From NCBI RefSeq assembly GCF_022539505.1, contig NC_061508.1, forward strand, positions 340,269,484 through 340,333,483: DNA of 64,000 bases, read 5' to 3'. Shown here one piece after another: positions 44,384 to 57,139 of the stretch. How positions within the stretch are numbered: position 1 is the first letter of the stretch; each line of letters begins with the position of its first letter. The notes under the pieces are model-generated. The model saw nothing but the letters and a program-made list of their open reading frames with translations, was not told the origin of the DNA and did no database searches. Source of the stretch: Lolium rigidum (lineage: Eukaryota; Streptophyta; Magnoliopsida; Poales; Poaceae). A program made the position numbers and the translations under genes.

Positions 44384-45770
44384 ATGGAAAACAACAAAAA
44401 AATTAGTGAGCTTTTTAATCTTTTTCCTGATTTAGAATTGTTTGGTGCAAACATTAAAAAACCAATGGAACCTCATTTGCATGCTAGTAGCGATGTTATT
44501 AGTATGAATGCAATTACTGCTAATGCTATGGAGAAGTCTAAGCTTGGGGAAGCTAGTTTTGAACTTTTTAGCTTCCCATCTTTAGGTGAGAAAATTTGCT
44601 CTGATAACACTTTATCTCCCATATGCGATAACTCTAATGATGCTTGTGATATTTTAAATGCACCTACTGAAAGTACTCCATATAAAATACCTATGAAAAT
44701 TATTGAACGTGTTATGGATAACCGCTATGAAGGGGATGGAACTGTGCATCCTGGAGATCATTTATTGTTTTTGCATGAATTATGCGGGTTATTCAAGTGT
44801 GCAGGTATTTCTATGGATGAAGTGAAGAAGAAATTATTCTCTATGTCGTTGTCTGGTAAGCGGCGCATTGGCATAAACTGCTGAAGGATGAGCATTCTCT
44901 TGATTGGAAGGATATTGTGCATCTATTTTATTCTAAATTCTATCCTCCAAGTGAAATTCACAAAGATCGAAACCGAATATATAATTTCTGGCCTCATGAT
45001 GGAGAGAGTATTGCCCAAGCATGGGAGAGATTGAAGTCTTTAATGCTCAAATGCCCCAATCATGAGCTTCCAGGTAATATCATTATTGATAATTTCTATG
45101 CAAGACTCTCTTTTCAAGATAAGACCTTGTCTGGATGCTACTTGTTCTGGATCATTCACGCGCAACAAAGAAGAGTTTAAAAGGGACCTTCTTGATCGGA
45201 TTAAGGAGAACGCTGAAGATTGGGAGAACGACAAAGGTAAAGAGTCAGGTATAAATTATGATTATGAATGCATTGAAACTTTTATGGATACCGATAAATT
45301 TCAAAATATGAGTGCTACTTATGGTCTTGACTCTCAAGTTGCTGCAAATCTTTATAAAGCCTTTGCTTCTCATTTTGAATTGCCTAAAAAGAATTTTGAT
45401 AAGTATCATGAACCTTTTAAAGAGGCTTGTATGAAGAATGAAATTGTTGTTAATTATTGTAATGAGCATGCTCAAACTCCTAAGAATGTTATTTCCTATA
45501 AGCATGTTAATTTTTGTGGAATACATAGACCTTGTGGAATTAATCAAATCAAAGATGAATATTGTATCCATCATACTAATGAAAAAACTAGAAAGTGGTT
45601 TAGGGCTCTAGATGATCTTGGTAAAAAGTTTGTGCCCTCTATCCTTTTATTTGTGAAGTTTGCCATGAAGTGGGTCATTTTAATTTTCAATGCCCCTCCA
45701 ATGATAATTTGAACCCAATGAGTGCTGCAAATTTGTATTGTGATGATGAAATTACTCCTAATCGAGCATG
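44384..45770 (+). pseudogene. Gag-like protein with CCHC zinc knuckle (frameshifted)
   Basis: The start ATG at 44384 opens MENNKKISELFNLFPDLELF. A frame break near 44870 leads to the central Gag-like part (FYSKFYPPSEIHKDRNRIYN and DGESIAQAWERLKSLMLKCP, 44917-45130), then to 45062-45640 with HVNFCGIHRPCGINQ. One base before the end the frame shifts again, hiding a perfect CX2CX4HX4C zinc knuckle, CEVCHEVGHFNFQC (45652-45693), which binds RNA in retroelement Gags. It is a different Gag type from that of the element at 57140. Three or so frameshifts make it non-functional. Confidence 0.75.
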
Positions 45771-46920
45771 ATGAACTTACTTTATTTTTGGGGTGTGAAG
45801 AACTCGTCGAGAAAAATCTCTTTGTTACATATGAGTGATCTTGATATTGATGATGTCCTTCATGGGTGTTTTTCTTATTGCATTGATAATAGCCATACAA
45901 ATACTTACATACAAAATATTTTAGAAGATGACACCTTGCCAAAATATGATAGGACCGTTGTGTGTTTTCAACTAATTAATGAAAAGGAGGGATCCTCCCA
46001 AGTTTCTTCTATTGTTTCTGAAAGTAAATCAGGTTATGCGGACAAGCCACCCTTCAAACCTCTTCCTCCTAAAGAAGGGAATGAGGAGAAGGAAGAGAAG
46101 AAGAAGAAGAAGGGAACGAAGAAGAAGAAGAAGAAGAAGAAGAAGAAGAAGAAGAAGAAGAAGGAGAATAAAAAGAAAGAGGTAACGGCGTATCCCCGCG
46201 TGAATGAGATAACGCTAGGTAACCGTAAGTATGTTGCTCCTAATGATTATTGTGACAATGAATCTGAATACGATGATCTTCCTATGCCCTTTACATACAT
46301 TAGCGATCATGATTTGAATGAGCACACTACTTTTGATATTACAAATCTCTGGGAAACTAATTCGAAAATGATGATAATAATTGCCATAGTGTCAGTACTA
46401 TCCATGCTTCCTCCCATAATGATATAGAAAGCTCTAAGCTTGGGGAAGAGGTGTTTGAAAATCCTTTAGCTACTGGTCATTATGTTCTTGATACATCTCC
46501 TTCTAATAACAATAATAGTGTGGACACAGATAAACCGATTGTGAAAGATAACTATTCTATTTCTTATGATGACACTGTTCATTACAAAGAATGCTATGAT
46601 ATAGGTTCTAACTATCCTGATGAAACTTGTCATAGTCATGATTGGGTTACCAAAAAAAATTCCCTTAATATGCAATTTGTTTACCATGTTCAAATTCTTG
46701 ATAATAATCTTACTCCAATTACTATTAATGAGAATAACTCTTCTTATGCCAAATTTAATGATACTTCTATGCATATGAACCATGATAAGAATGTTTTAAG
46801 TGATGGGTATATTGTGGATTTCATCAATGATGCTATAATGAAAGCTATTATGAGAGAGGAAATATGGTTATATGCATCTATAATTAATATTAACGTTGTC
46901 CCCGTCGATTTATGTTGAGA
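45768..46920 (+). pseudogene. Acidic/poly-lysine second part of the gag-only element, unknown function
   Basis: The open frame 45768-46427 follows the zinc knuckle. It contains a lysine tract (residues about 107-141) from an expanded AAG repeat, then an acidic, Asn/Asp-rich segment. A frameshift near 46380 leads to 46451-46918 (TDKPIVKDNYSISYDD, NVVPVDLC). The last residues resemble the VPVDF that precedes the protease end in the element at 57-59 kb, so this may be a decayed protease-side region. No catalytic motif is visible. Confidence 0.5.
46096..46163 (+). repeat. AAG trinucleotide microsatellite in coding sequence
   Basis: A nearly uninterrupted run of AAG/GAA, broken once by GGGAACG, encodes poly-lysine in the frame of the retroelement protein. 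Confidence 0.9.
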
Positions 46921-49791
46921 ATCTTCGATAGTTAATGCAGTGTATCTTATCCTCATTATGCTTGTGCAGACTTTGTTCTTCATGTGCTACCATTCATATG
47001 ATAAGGTGATACTAAGTGTCAATTTCCTCTTCATAGGAAGGCATGTTAGACTTCAGAATGTGTTTTGGATTTGCTTCTTGATGCTCTCTATTACTAGACA
47101 AATTATGATACTGATGCTTCGTCTCTTGAGTGCATACTGATTCAAACTTTCGAGCCCATCTGAATGGCTATAAAGAAAGAACTTCTTGGGAGATAACACA
47201 TGTGTTATTTTGCTACAGTACTTTATTTTATATTTGAGTCTTGGAAGTTGTTTACTACTGTAGCAACCTCTCCTTATCTTTAGTTTTATTGCATTGTTGT
47301 GCCAAGTAAAGTCTTTGATAGTAAAGTCAATACTAGATTTGGATTGCTGCGCAGAAACAGATTTCTGCTGTCACGAAATTGAGTCTAGTCCTGCTGTAGA
47401 AAATTTAGAAAAGTATGCCAATTTACGTGGGTGATCCTCAGATATGTATGCAACTTTCATTCAATTTTGAGCATTTTCCATCTGAGCAAGTCTGAGTGCC
47501 ACTAAAAATTTGTCTTTACGGATGTTCGTTTGACGATTCGCCTTATTTCGCATTGCTGTTTTGACAGATTCTGCCTTTTATTTCGCATTGCTTCGTTTTG
47601 CTATGTTTGATGGATTTCTTTGTTCCATTAACTTTCAGTAGCTTTGTGCAATGTCCGAAGTGTTAAGAATGATTATGTCACCTCTGAATATATGAGTTTT
47701 CGATTATGCACTAACCCTCTAATGAGTTTGTTTGAAGTTTGGTGTGGAAGAAGTTTTCAAGGGTCAAGAGAGGAGGATGACACAATATGATCAAGGAGAG
47801 TGAAAAGCTCTAAGCTTGGGGATGCCCCGTGGTTCAGCCCTGCATATTTCAAGAAGACTCAAGCATCTAAGCTTGGGGATGCCCAAGGCATCCCTTCTTC
47901 ATCGACAACTTATCAGGTCACCTCTAGTGAAACTATATTTTTATTCCGTCACATCTTATGTGCTTTATTTGGAGCGTCTGTTTGTTTTTATTTTTGTTTT
48001 TGTTTGAATAAAATCAGATCCTAGCATTCCTTGTTTGGGAGAGAAACACGCTCCGCTGTTTCGTATGAACACATATGTTCTTAGCTTTATTCTTAATGTT
48101 CATGGCGAAGGTTGAAACTGCTTCGTTCATTGTTATATGGTTGGAAATAGAAAATGCTGCATGTGGTAAATGGTATAATGTCTTGAATAATTTGATACTT
48201 GGCAATTGTTGTGCTCATATAGATCATGTTTAAGCTATTGGATCATGTACTTTGCACCTATTAATGAAGAACTACATAGAGCTTGTTAAAATTTGGTTTG
48301 CATGATTGGTTTCTCTAGAGTCTAGATATTTTCTGGTTAAGGTGTTTGAACAACAAGGAGACTATGTAAAGTCTTATAATGCTTGCAATATGTTCATATG
48401 TAAGCTTTGCTGTACTAGTTTTATACTTGAGTTTGCTTCAAACAACCTTGCTAGCCTAAGCCTTGTATTGAGAGGAATTCTTCTCATGCATCCAAATCCT
48501 TGAGCCAAAAACTATGCCATTTGTGTCCACCATACCTACCTACTACATGGTATTTCTCTGCCATTCCAAAGTAAATTACTTGAGTGCTACCTTTAAAAAT
48601 TCTATCCTTTGTCTTTGCAATATATAGCTCATGGGAAAATAGCCTTAAAAACTATTGTGGTGAAGAATATGTACTTATGTATCTTATTTCTTAATAAGTT
48701 GCTTGTTGAGCGGTAACCATGTTTACGGAGACGCCATCAACTATTACCTTTGTTGAATATCATGTGAGTTGCTATGCATGTTCGTCTTGTACTGAAGTAA
48801 GGGCGATTTATCATGATCAAATGGTTTGAGTATGCATATTGAGAGAAGCACTTGGGCCGCTAACTAAAGCCATGAATCATGGTGGAAGTTTCAGTTTGGA
48901 CAATATAATCCTCAATCTCTTATGAGAATTTTATTGTTGTTGACATGCTTATGCATTAAAGAGGAGTCCATTATCCGTCGTCTATGTTGTCCCGGTATGG
49001 ATGTCTAAGTTGAGAATAATCAAAAGCGAGAAATCCAAATGCGATCTTTCTCCTTAGACCTTTGTACGAGGCGGCATAGAGGTACCCCTTTGTGACACTT
49101 GGTTGAAACATATGTTATGCAATGATAATCCATGTTAATCCAAGCAAATTAGGACAAGGTGCGAGCACTATTGGTAATCTATGCATGAGGCTTGCAACTT
49201 ATAGGATATCTTATACATAACACATATGATTTATTACTACCGTTAACAAAATTGTTTCTATGTTTTCAAAATGAAAAGCTCTAGCACAAAAATAGTAATC
49301 CATGCTTCCCTCTGCGAAGGGCCATTCTTCTACTTTATTGTTGAGTCAGTTTACCTATTCTCTCTATCTTAGAAGCAAACACTTGTATCAACTGTGTGCA
49401 TTGATTCTTACATGTTTACCTATTGCACTTGTTATATTACTTTGTGTTGACAATTACCCATGAGATATATATGTTGAAGTTGAAAGCAACCGCTGAAACT
49501 TATATCTTCCTTTGTGTTGCTTCAAAGCTTTCTACTAAGAATTTATTGCTTTATGAGTAACTCTTATGCAAGTCTTATTGATGCTTGTCTTGAAAGTATT
49601 ATTCATGAAAAGTCTTTGCTATATGATTCATTTGTTTACTCATTGTCTTCACCATTGCTTCGAATCCCTGCATTCATCTCATATGCTTTACAATAGTATT
49701 GATCAAGATTATGATAGCATGTCACTTCAGAAATTATCCTTGTTATCGTTTACCTACTCGAGGGCGAGTAGGAACTAAGCTTGGGGATGCT
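46921..49791 (+). other. Non-coding 3' region of the gag-only element
   Basis: About 2.8 kb without a maintained reading frame, collinear with 59250-63574 of the other element (TTGGAAGTTGTTTACTACTG, CCATCAACTA, CTCTTATGCAAG). AAGCTTGGGGATGCC occurs at 47810, 47867 and, as the last motif before the LTR, at 49777-49790. The final copy sits where the polypurine tract should be. Confidence 0.75.
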
Positions 49792-51385
49792 TGATACATC
49801 TCAAACGTATCTATAATTTCTTATGTTCCATGCTATTTTTATGATGATACTCACATGTTTTATACACACTTTATGTCATTATTATGCATTTTCCGGCACT
49901 AACCTATTGACGAGATGCCGAAGAGCCAGTTGCTGTTTTCTGTTGTTTTTGGTTTCAGAAATCCTACAAAGGAAATATTCTCGGAATTGGACGAAATCAA
50001 CCCCCAGGGTCTTATTTTTCCAGGAAGCTTCCGGAAGACCGAAAGGAAAACGAAGTGGGGCGACGGGGCCCCGTACCCATAGGACGGTGCGGCCAGAGGG
50101 GGGCCCGCGCCTCCCTATGGTGTGGGTCCCCCGTCAGCCCTCTGACTCCGCCCTTCCGCCTACTTAAAGCCTTCGTCGCGAATACCCCAGTACCGAGAGC
50201 CACGATACGGAAAACCTTCCAGAGATGCCACCGCCGCCAATCCCATCTCGGGGGATTCGGGAGATCGCCTCGGCACCCTGCCGGAGAGGGGAATCATCTC
50301 CGGAGGACTCTTCATCACCATGATCGCCTCGGATTGATGTGTGAGTAGTTCACCCATGGACTATGGGTCCATAGCGGTAGCTAGATGGTTGTCTTCTCCT
50401 CATTGTGCTATCATGTTAGATCTTGTGAGCTGCCTATCATGATCAAGATCATCTATTTGTAATGCTACATGTTGTGTTTGTTGGGATCCGATGAATATTG
50501 AATACTATGTCAAGTTGATTATCAATCTATCATATATGTTGTTTATGTTCTTGCATGCTCTCCGTTGCTAGTAGAGGCTCTGGCCAAGTTGATACTTGTG
50601 ACTCCAAGAGGGAGTATTTATGCTCGATAGTGGGTTCATGCCTCCATTGAATCTGGGACGGTGACGAGAAAGTTCTAAGGTTGTGGATGTGCTCGTTGCC
50701 ACTAGGGATAAAACATCAATGCTTTGTCTAAGGATATTTGTGTTGATTACATTACGCACCATACTTAATGCAATTGTTTGTTGTTTGCAACTTAATACTG
50801 GATGGGGTTCGGATGATAACCTGAAGGTGGACTTTTTAGGCATAGATGCATGCTGGATAGCGGTCTATGTACTTTGTCGTAATGCCCTGATTAAATCTCA
50901 TAGTACTCATCATGATATATGTATGTGCATTGTTATGCCTTCTTTATTTGTCAATTGCCCAACTGTAATTTGTTCACCCAACATGCTACTTATCTTATGG
51001 GAGAGACACCACTAGTGAACTGTGGACCCCGGTCCATTCTTTACATCTGAAATACAATCTACTGCAATACTTGTTCTTTACCGTTCTTCGCAAACAATCA
51101 TCTTCCACACTATACATCTAATCCTTTGTTTACGGCAAGCCGGTGAGATTGACAACCTCACTGTTATGTTGGGGCAAAGTACTTTGATTGTGTTGTGCAG
51201 GTTCCACGTTGGCGCCGGAATCCCTGGTGTTGCGCCGCACTACACTCCGCCACCAACAACCTTCACGTGTTCCTTGACTCCTACTGGTTCGATAACCTTG
51301 GTTTCTTACTGAGGGAAAACTTGTCGCTGTACACATCACACGTTCTCTTGGGGTTCCCAACGGACGTGTGTCTTACACGCCATCA
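49792..51385 (+). mobile_element. Type A LTR shared by two element bodies
   Basis: Starts TGATACATCTCAAACG right after the GGGGATGCT end of the upstream element and ends ACACGCCATCA. It is followed not by a PBS but, 23 bp later, by the protease active-site codons. It therefore serves as 3' LTR for the gag-only body and as 5' LTR for the pol body. No CATTA duplication follows it. Confidence 0.8.
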
Positions 51386-54300
51386 GTGATCATTGTTATT
51401 ATGGGTTATGCGACATTGGTGCAAGTATTAGTGCTATTCCTTATGAGCTTTACACGGAAATCATGCATGAAATTGGTTCTTGTGAACTTGAAGATATTGA
51501 TGTAGTTATTCGGCTAGCTAATAGAGAAACTATCTCTCCTATTGGTATTGTTCGAGATGTGGAAGTTCTATGTGGTAAGATTAAATATCCTGCTGACTTT
51601 TTAGTACTTGGTTCTGCTGCTAGTAAGTCTTGTCCTATTATTTTGGTAGACCTTTTCTAAATACTTGTGGATCTATTATAGATTGCAAGAAGGAGAAATT
51701 GTGACAGAATTTGCTTGTGAAACTTATGAGTTTAATTTCTCTAAATTTGCCAAAACTCCTTATAAAGCCGATTTGCCTAATAATGATTTTAGAGTTGAAC
51801 AAAGTGCGTCTATTGCTCTTGCTCCTAATAATACTTTGCAGCAACATTTGGAGGATAGTGAGAGTGAAGTCTTTAGGGAAGAAAGGAATTAGCTTGATGA
51901 AATTTTCCTTCGTCAACCTATTCTTAAACATGACTTACCGGTTGAAGATCTAGGTACAACACCACCACCAAAGGAAGATCCTATTTTTGATTTAAAACCG
52001 TTGCCTGATAATCTTAAGTATGCTCATATTGATGATAAGAAAATATATCCTGTTATTATTAGTTCTAAGCTTTCAGATTTTGAGGAAGAAAGGTTATTGG
52101 AAATATTGAAGAAACACCGAGGAGCTATTGGCTACACTCTTGATGATTTGAAGGGGATTTCTCCCTCTATTTGCCAACATGCCATCAACATGGAAGATGA
52201 TGCAAAGCCCGTTGTTGAACATCAGCGTCGTCTAATTCCTAAGATGAACGATGTGGTAAGGAATGAGGTATTAAAACTTCTTGAAGCAGGTATTATATAT
52301 CCTATTGCTGATAGTAGATGGGTTAGTCCTGTGCATTGTGTTCCTAAGAAAGGAGGAATAACTGTTGTGCCTAATGATAATGATGAGCTCATCCCTCAAA
52401 GAGTAGTTGTAGGATACAGAATGTGCATTGATTATCGAAAAGTTAATAAAGTTACTAAGAAAGATCATTACCCTTTACCTTTTATTGATCAAATGTTAGA
52501 AAGGTTGTCTAAAAATACTCATTTTTTGCTTTCTTGATGGTTATTCTGGGTTTTCACAAATTGCTGTTAAAACTAAAGATGAAGAGAAAACCACTTTCAC
52601 TTGTCTCTATGGAACTTATGCTTATAGACGTATGCCTTTTGGTTTATGTAATGCTCCTGCTACTTTTCAAAGATGCATGTCTGCTATTTTTCATGGCTTT
52701 TGTGAGAAGATTGTAGAGCTATTCATGGATGATTTTTCTGTCTATGGGAATTCTTTTGATAATTGCTTGCGAAACCTTGATAAAGTTTTGCAGAGATGTG
52801 AAGAAACTAACCTTGTTCTTAATTGGGAGAAATGCCACTTTATGGTTAACGAAGGAATTGTATTGGGACATAAAATTTCTGAGAGAGGTATTGAAGTTGA
52901 TAGAGCTAAAGTTGAAGCAATTGAGAAGATGCCCTATCCTAGGGATGTTAAAGGTATTCGTAGTGTTCTTGGTCTTGTTGGGTTTTATAGGAGATTTATT
53001 AAAGATTTCTCCAAGATTTCAAAGCCTCTTACTAATCTTCTTCAAAAAGATGTACCTTTTGTTTTTGATGATGATTGTAAGGAAGCTTTTGAAACTCTAA
53101 AGAAAGCCTTAACAACCGCTCCTGTAGTTGAACCTCCTTATTGGAACTTACCTTTTGAAATTATGTGTGATGCTAGTGATTTTGCTTGTAGGTGCTTGTT
53201 CTTGGACAGCGAGTAGATAAAAAATTAAATGTTATTCATTATGCTAGTAAAACTCTTGATGTCTGCTCAAAGAAATTATGCTACAACCGAAAAAGAGTTA
53301 TTAGCTGTAGTTTTTGCTTGTGACAAGTTTAGATCTTATATTGTTGATTCAAAAGTTACAATTCATACTGATCATGCTGCAATTAGGTACCTTATGGAAA
53401 AGAAAGATGCTAAGCCAAGGCTTATTAGATGGGTGCTTCTTTTGCAAGAATTTGATTTACATATTATAGATAGGAAAGGTGATGATAGTTTTCCAAATGA
53501 ACAATTGGCTGTAATAAAGGTGAGCTCGCGAGATAGTCCTTGGTACGCTGATTATGCTAACTTTATTGTTTCCAAGTACTTGCCTCCAACCTTTTCAGCT
53601 CAGCAAAGGAGGAAATTCTTTTATGACTTGAGGCATTAGTTTTGGGATGACCCACACTTATATAAAGAAGGAGTGGATGGTATTATGCGAAGATGTGTTC
53701 CCGAATATGAACAACAAGAGATATTGAGTAAGTGTCATGGTAGTGTTTATGGAGGACATCACGCCGGAGATAGAACCGCGCAAAAGGTTCTACAATCAGG
53801 TTTCTATTGGCCAACTCTCTTTAAAGATGCAAGAAAGTTTATTTTATCTTGTGATGAATGTCAAAGGGTTGGTAATATCTCCAGACGCAATGAAATGCCT
53901 ATGAATTATACTCTTGTTATTGAACCATTTGATTGTTGGGGATTTGACTTCATGGGTCCTTTCCCTTCTTCAGAAGGTAACACTCATATACTTGTCGCTG
54001 TTGATTATGTTACTAAATGGGTGGAAGCCATACCCACAAAAAGTGTTGATGGTGAGACCTCTTTAAGAATGCTTCTAGATATTATTTTTCCTAGATTTGG
54101 AGTTCCTAGATATCTCATGACTGATGGAGGTTCTCATTTTATTCATGGTGGTTTTAGAAAAACTCTTGCTAAATATGGTATTAATCATAGGATTTCTTCC
54201 GCTTATCATCCTCAAACTAGTGGGCAAGTGGAATTATCAAATAGGGAGATTAAATCTATCTTGCAAAAGACTGTTAATAAATCTAGAAAGAATTGGGCTA

Positions 54301-54876
54301 GTAAATTGAAGGAAGCACTATGGGCTTATAGAACTGCTTATCAAAATCCCATGGGTATGTCACCTTATAAAATGGTTTATGGGAAAGCTTTTCATTTACC
54401 TTTAGAACTAGAGCACAAAGCTTACTGGGCTGTAAGAGAACTAAATAAAGATCCTAAACTTGCCGGTAAGAAGAGATTGTTACAATTGAGTTCTCTAGAT
54501 GAATGGAGAAGTGAAGCTTATGAAAATGCTAAACTCTTTAAAGAGAAAGTTAAGAGATGCATGATAGAAGAATTATCAAAAGAGAATTTAATGTTGGGGA
54601 TAAAGTCCTATTGTATCGGTCTCGTCTCAGAATTTTTTTGCCGGGAAATTACTCTCAAAATGGGAAGGACCATATGTCATTGTGGAGGTGTATCGTTCAG
54701 GGGCAATTAAAATTAGTTCTCTGAAAGGTGATGCCACACAAGTGGTGAATGGACAAAAACTCAAGCATTATATTTCTGGAGATTCTTATAATGAAGATGT
54801 TGATGTTATTCGAGTGGTGACTCCGGAAGCTTTCATCAAAGGTCAAATTGACGAGTCTAGCAGAGTTCGACTTTGA
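51386..54876 (+). pseudogene. Athila-like pol: protease, reverse transcriptase, RNase H, integrase (defective)
   Basis: The block starts abruptly at the protease motif CDIGASIS (51409). RT runs from about 52000 (KKHRGAIGYTLDDLKGISPS), with VPKKGG, VGYRMCIDYRKVNKVTKKDH and the FMDD catalytic motif at 52722-52733. RNase H follows ([28 protein letters not shown]). Integrase has an HHCC finger (CHG, GGHH, SCDEC) and the D-D-35-E triad: FDFMG, TDGGSHF and QVELSNREIK, with Asp and Glu 35 residues apart. Defects: frameshifts near 52520, 53190 and 54560; a TAG replacing a codon at 53638-53640; and an apparent in-frame loss after IIDRKG, compared with what I expect between RNase H and the next domain. 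A relative with intact pol could have mobilised the gag-only elements. Confidence 0.93.
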
Positions 54877-55296
54877 ATAGGTAACAGTTCTGGTAATAAA
54901 AAGTCCGCGTTTAACTTTCCGAACAATGTTTTTGCTATTTTCGGAAAATATGAAAAATTACGAGATCGAAACAGAGAGGAGACGCACGAGGGCGTGCCCC
55001 CATAGGCCGGCGCGGGCCCTACCCTGGCCGCGCCGCCCTATGAGGACGGCCCCTCGGAGTCCCTCTCCAACTCTTGTTCGACCTGGTACTTTCCTTCCGC
55101 CGTGAAAATTTCTGCTATATAATCTCCCGGACCCCTGGAGGTCCGTATATCGTTTTCTCGTCGTGTTTTGTTTCGAGTTGTTTTCTGCCAGGATGCTGCT
55201 TCGGATCTAGAGCCGGCATGTCTTCGTCGGGAACTCCGAAGGACAGACTTCTTTGAGGATGTCGTCAACCCGTACATGAACGAGCCGAAGATGCAC
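54877..55296 (+). other. Region after pol with TATA-like site and start of a further ORF
   Basis: After integrase comes a GC-rich stretch, then CTATATAATC at 55114 and an ATG at 55218 (MSSSGTPKD). One frameshift later TDFFEDVVNPYMNEPKMH runs up to the insertion of the next element at 55297. This could be the third-ORF position known for Athila-lineage elements, or part of the non-coding 3' region. Confidence 0.45.
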
Positions 55297-56887
55297 CGAT
55301 ACGTCTCCGACGTATCGATAATTTCTTATGTTCCATGCCACATTATTGATGATATCTACATGTTTTATACACATTATATGTCGTATTTATGCATTTTCCG
55401 GCACTAACCTATTAACGAGATGCCGAAGAGCCGGTTCTTGTTTTCTCGCTGTTTTTGGTTTCGAAATCCTACAAAGGAAATATTCTCGGAATTGGACGAA
55501 ATCAACGCCCGGGGTCCTATTTTTGCACGAAGCTTCCGGAAGACCGAGGGGAAAGGAAGTGGGGCCACGAGGCGCCGACACCACAGGGCGGCGCAGCCTG
55601 GCCCTTGGTCGCGCGGCCCTGGTGTGTGGGGCCCTCGTGTGGCCCCCCGCGTGGCCCTTCCGCCTACTTAAAGCCTTCGTCGCGAAATCCCCAGTACCGA
55701 GAGCCACGATACGGAAAACCTTAGTGAGACGCCGTCGCCACCGATCCCATCTCGGGGGATTCAGGAGATCGCCTCCGGCACCCTGCCGGAGAAGGGAATC
55801 ATCTCCCGGAGGACTCTTCACCGCCATGGTCGCCTCCGGAGTGATGAGTGAGTAGTTCACCCCTGGACTATGGGTCCATAGCAGTAGCTAGATGGTCGTC
55901 TTCTCCTCATGTGCTTCATTGTTGGATCTTGTGAGCTGCCTAACATGATCAAGATCATCTATCCGTAATTCTATATGTTGTGTTTGTCGGGATCCGATGG
56001 ATAGAGAATACTATGTTATGTTGATTATCAATCTATTACCTATGTGTTGTTTATGATCTTGCATGCTCTCCGTTATTAGTAGAGGCTCGGCCAAGTTTTT
56101 ACTCTTAACTCCAAGAGGGAGTATTTATGCTCGATAGTGGGTTCATGCCTCCATTAAATCTGGGACGAGTGACGAAAGTTCTAAGGTTGTGGATGTGCTC
56201 GTTGCCACTAGGGATAAAACATTGATGCTATGTCCGAGGATGTAGTTATTGATTACATTACGCACCATACTTAATGCAATTGTCTGTTGTTTGCAACTTA
56301 ATACTGGAAGGGGTTCGGATGATAACCTGAAGGTGGACTTTTTAGGCATAGATGCATGCTGGATAGCGGTCTATGTACTTTGTCGTAATGCCCAATTAAA
56401 TATCACAATACTCATCATATCATGTATGTGCATTGTCATGCTCTCTCTATTTGTCAATTGCCCGACTGTAATTTGTTCACCCAACATGCTATTTATCTTA
56501 TGGGAGAGACACCTCTAGTGAACTGTGGACCCCGGTCCATTCTTTTACATCGAATACAATCTACCGCAATACTTGTTCTACTGTCTTCTCGCAAACAATC
56601 ATCATCCACACTATACATCTAATCCTTTGTTACAGCAAGCCGGTGAGATTGACAACCTCACTGTTTCGTTGGGGCAAAGTACTTTGGTTGTGTTGTGCAG
56701 GTTCCACGTTGGCGCCGAAATCCTTGGTGTTGCGCCGCACTACATCCCGCCGCCATCAACCTTCAACGTGCTTCTTGGCTCCTCCTGGTTCGATAAACCT
56801 TGGTTTCTTTCTGAGGGAAAACTTGCCGCCGTACGCATCACACCTTCCTCTTGGGGTTCCCAACGGACGCGTGTTGTACGCGTATCA
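55297..56887 (+). mobile_element. 5' LTR (type A) of a gag-protease element
   Basis: 1591 bp from CGATACGTCTCCGACG to TACGCGTATCA. It aligns along its start with the 3' LTR at 63575-64000, with about a dozen differences in the 425 bp visible. Both LTRs begin CG where relatives begin TG. Confidence 0.88.
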
Positions 56888-56898
56888 AGCATATTTTC

Positions 56899-56916
56899 TG
56901 GCGCCGTTGCCGGGGA
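56899..56916 (+). other. Primer binding site, tRNA-Asp type
   Basis: TGGCGCCGTTGCCGGGGA, fully complementary to the 3' end of plant tRNA-Asp including CCA, 11 bp after the LTR. Confidence 0.92.
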
Positions 56917-57139
56917 GATCAAGACACGCTGCAAGGGGAGTCTCCACAATCCAATCTCTTTACTTTGTTTTTGTCTTGCTTTATTTTATTTACTACTTTG
57001 TTTGCTGCATTATATCAAAACACAAAAAAATAGTTGCTAGTTTTACTTTATTTACTGTCTTGTTCTCTATATCAAAAACATAAAAAAATTAGTTACTTGC
57101 ATTTATTTTATCTAGTTTGCTTTATTTACTACTGCTAAA

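Noticed and set aside
55328..55860. Long frames on both strands of the type A LTR (also at 36724, 49823 and 63606)
   Set aside because: They recur in every LTR copy because the LTR is GC-rich; lengths differ between copies through indels, with no sign of coding constraint.
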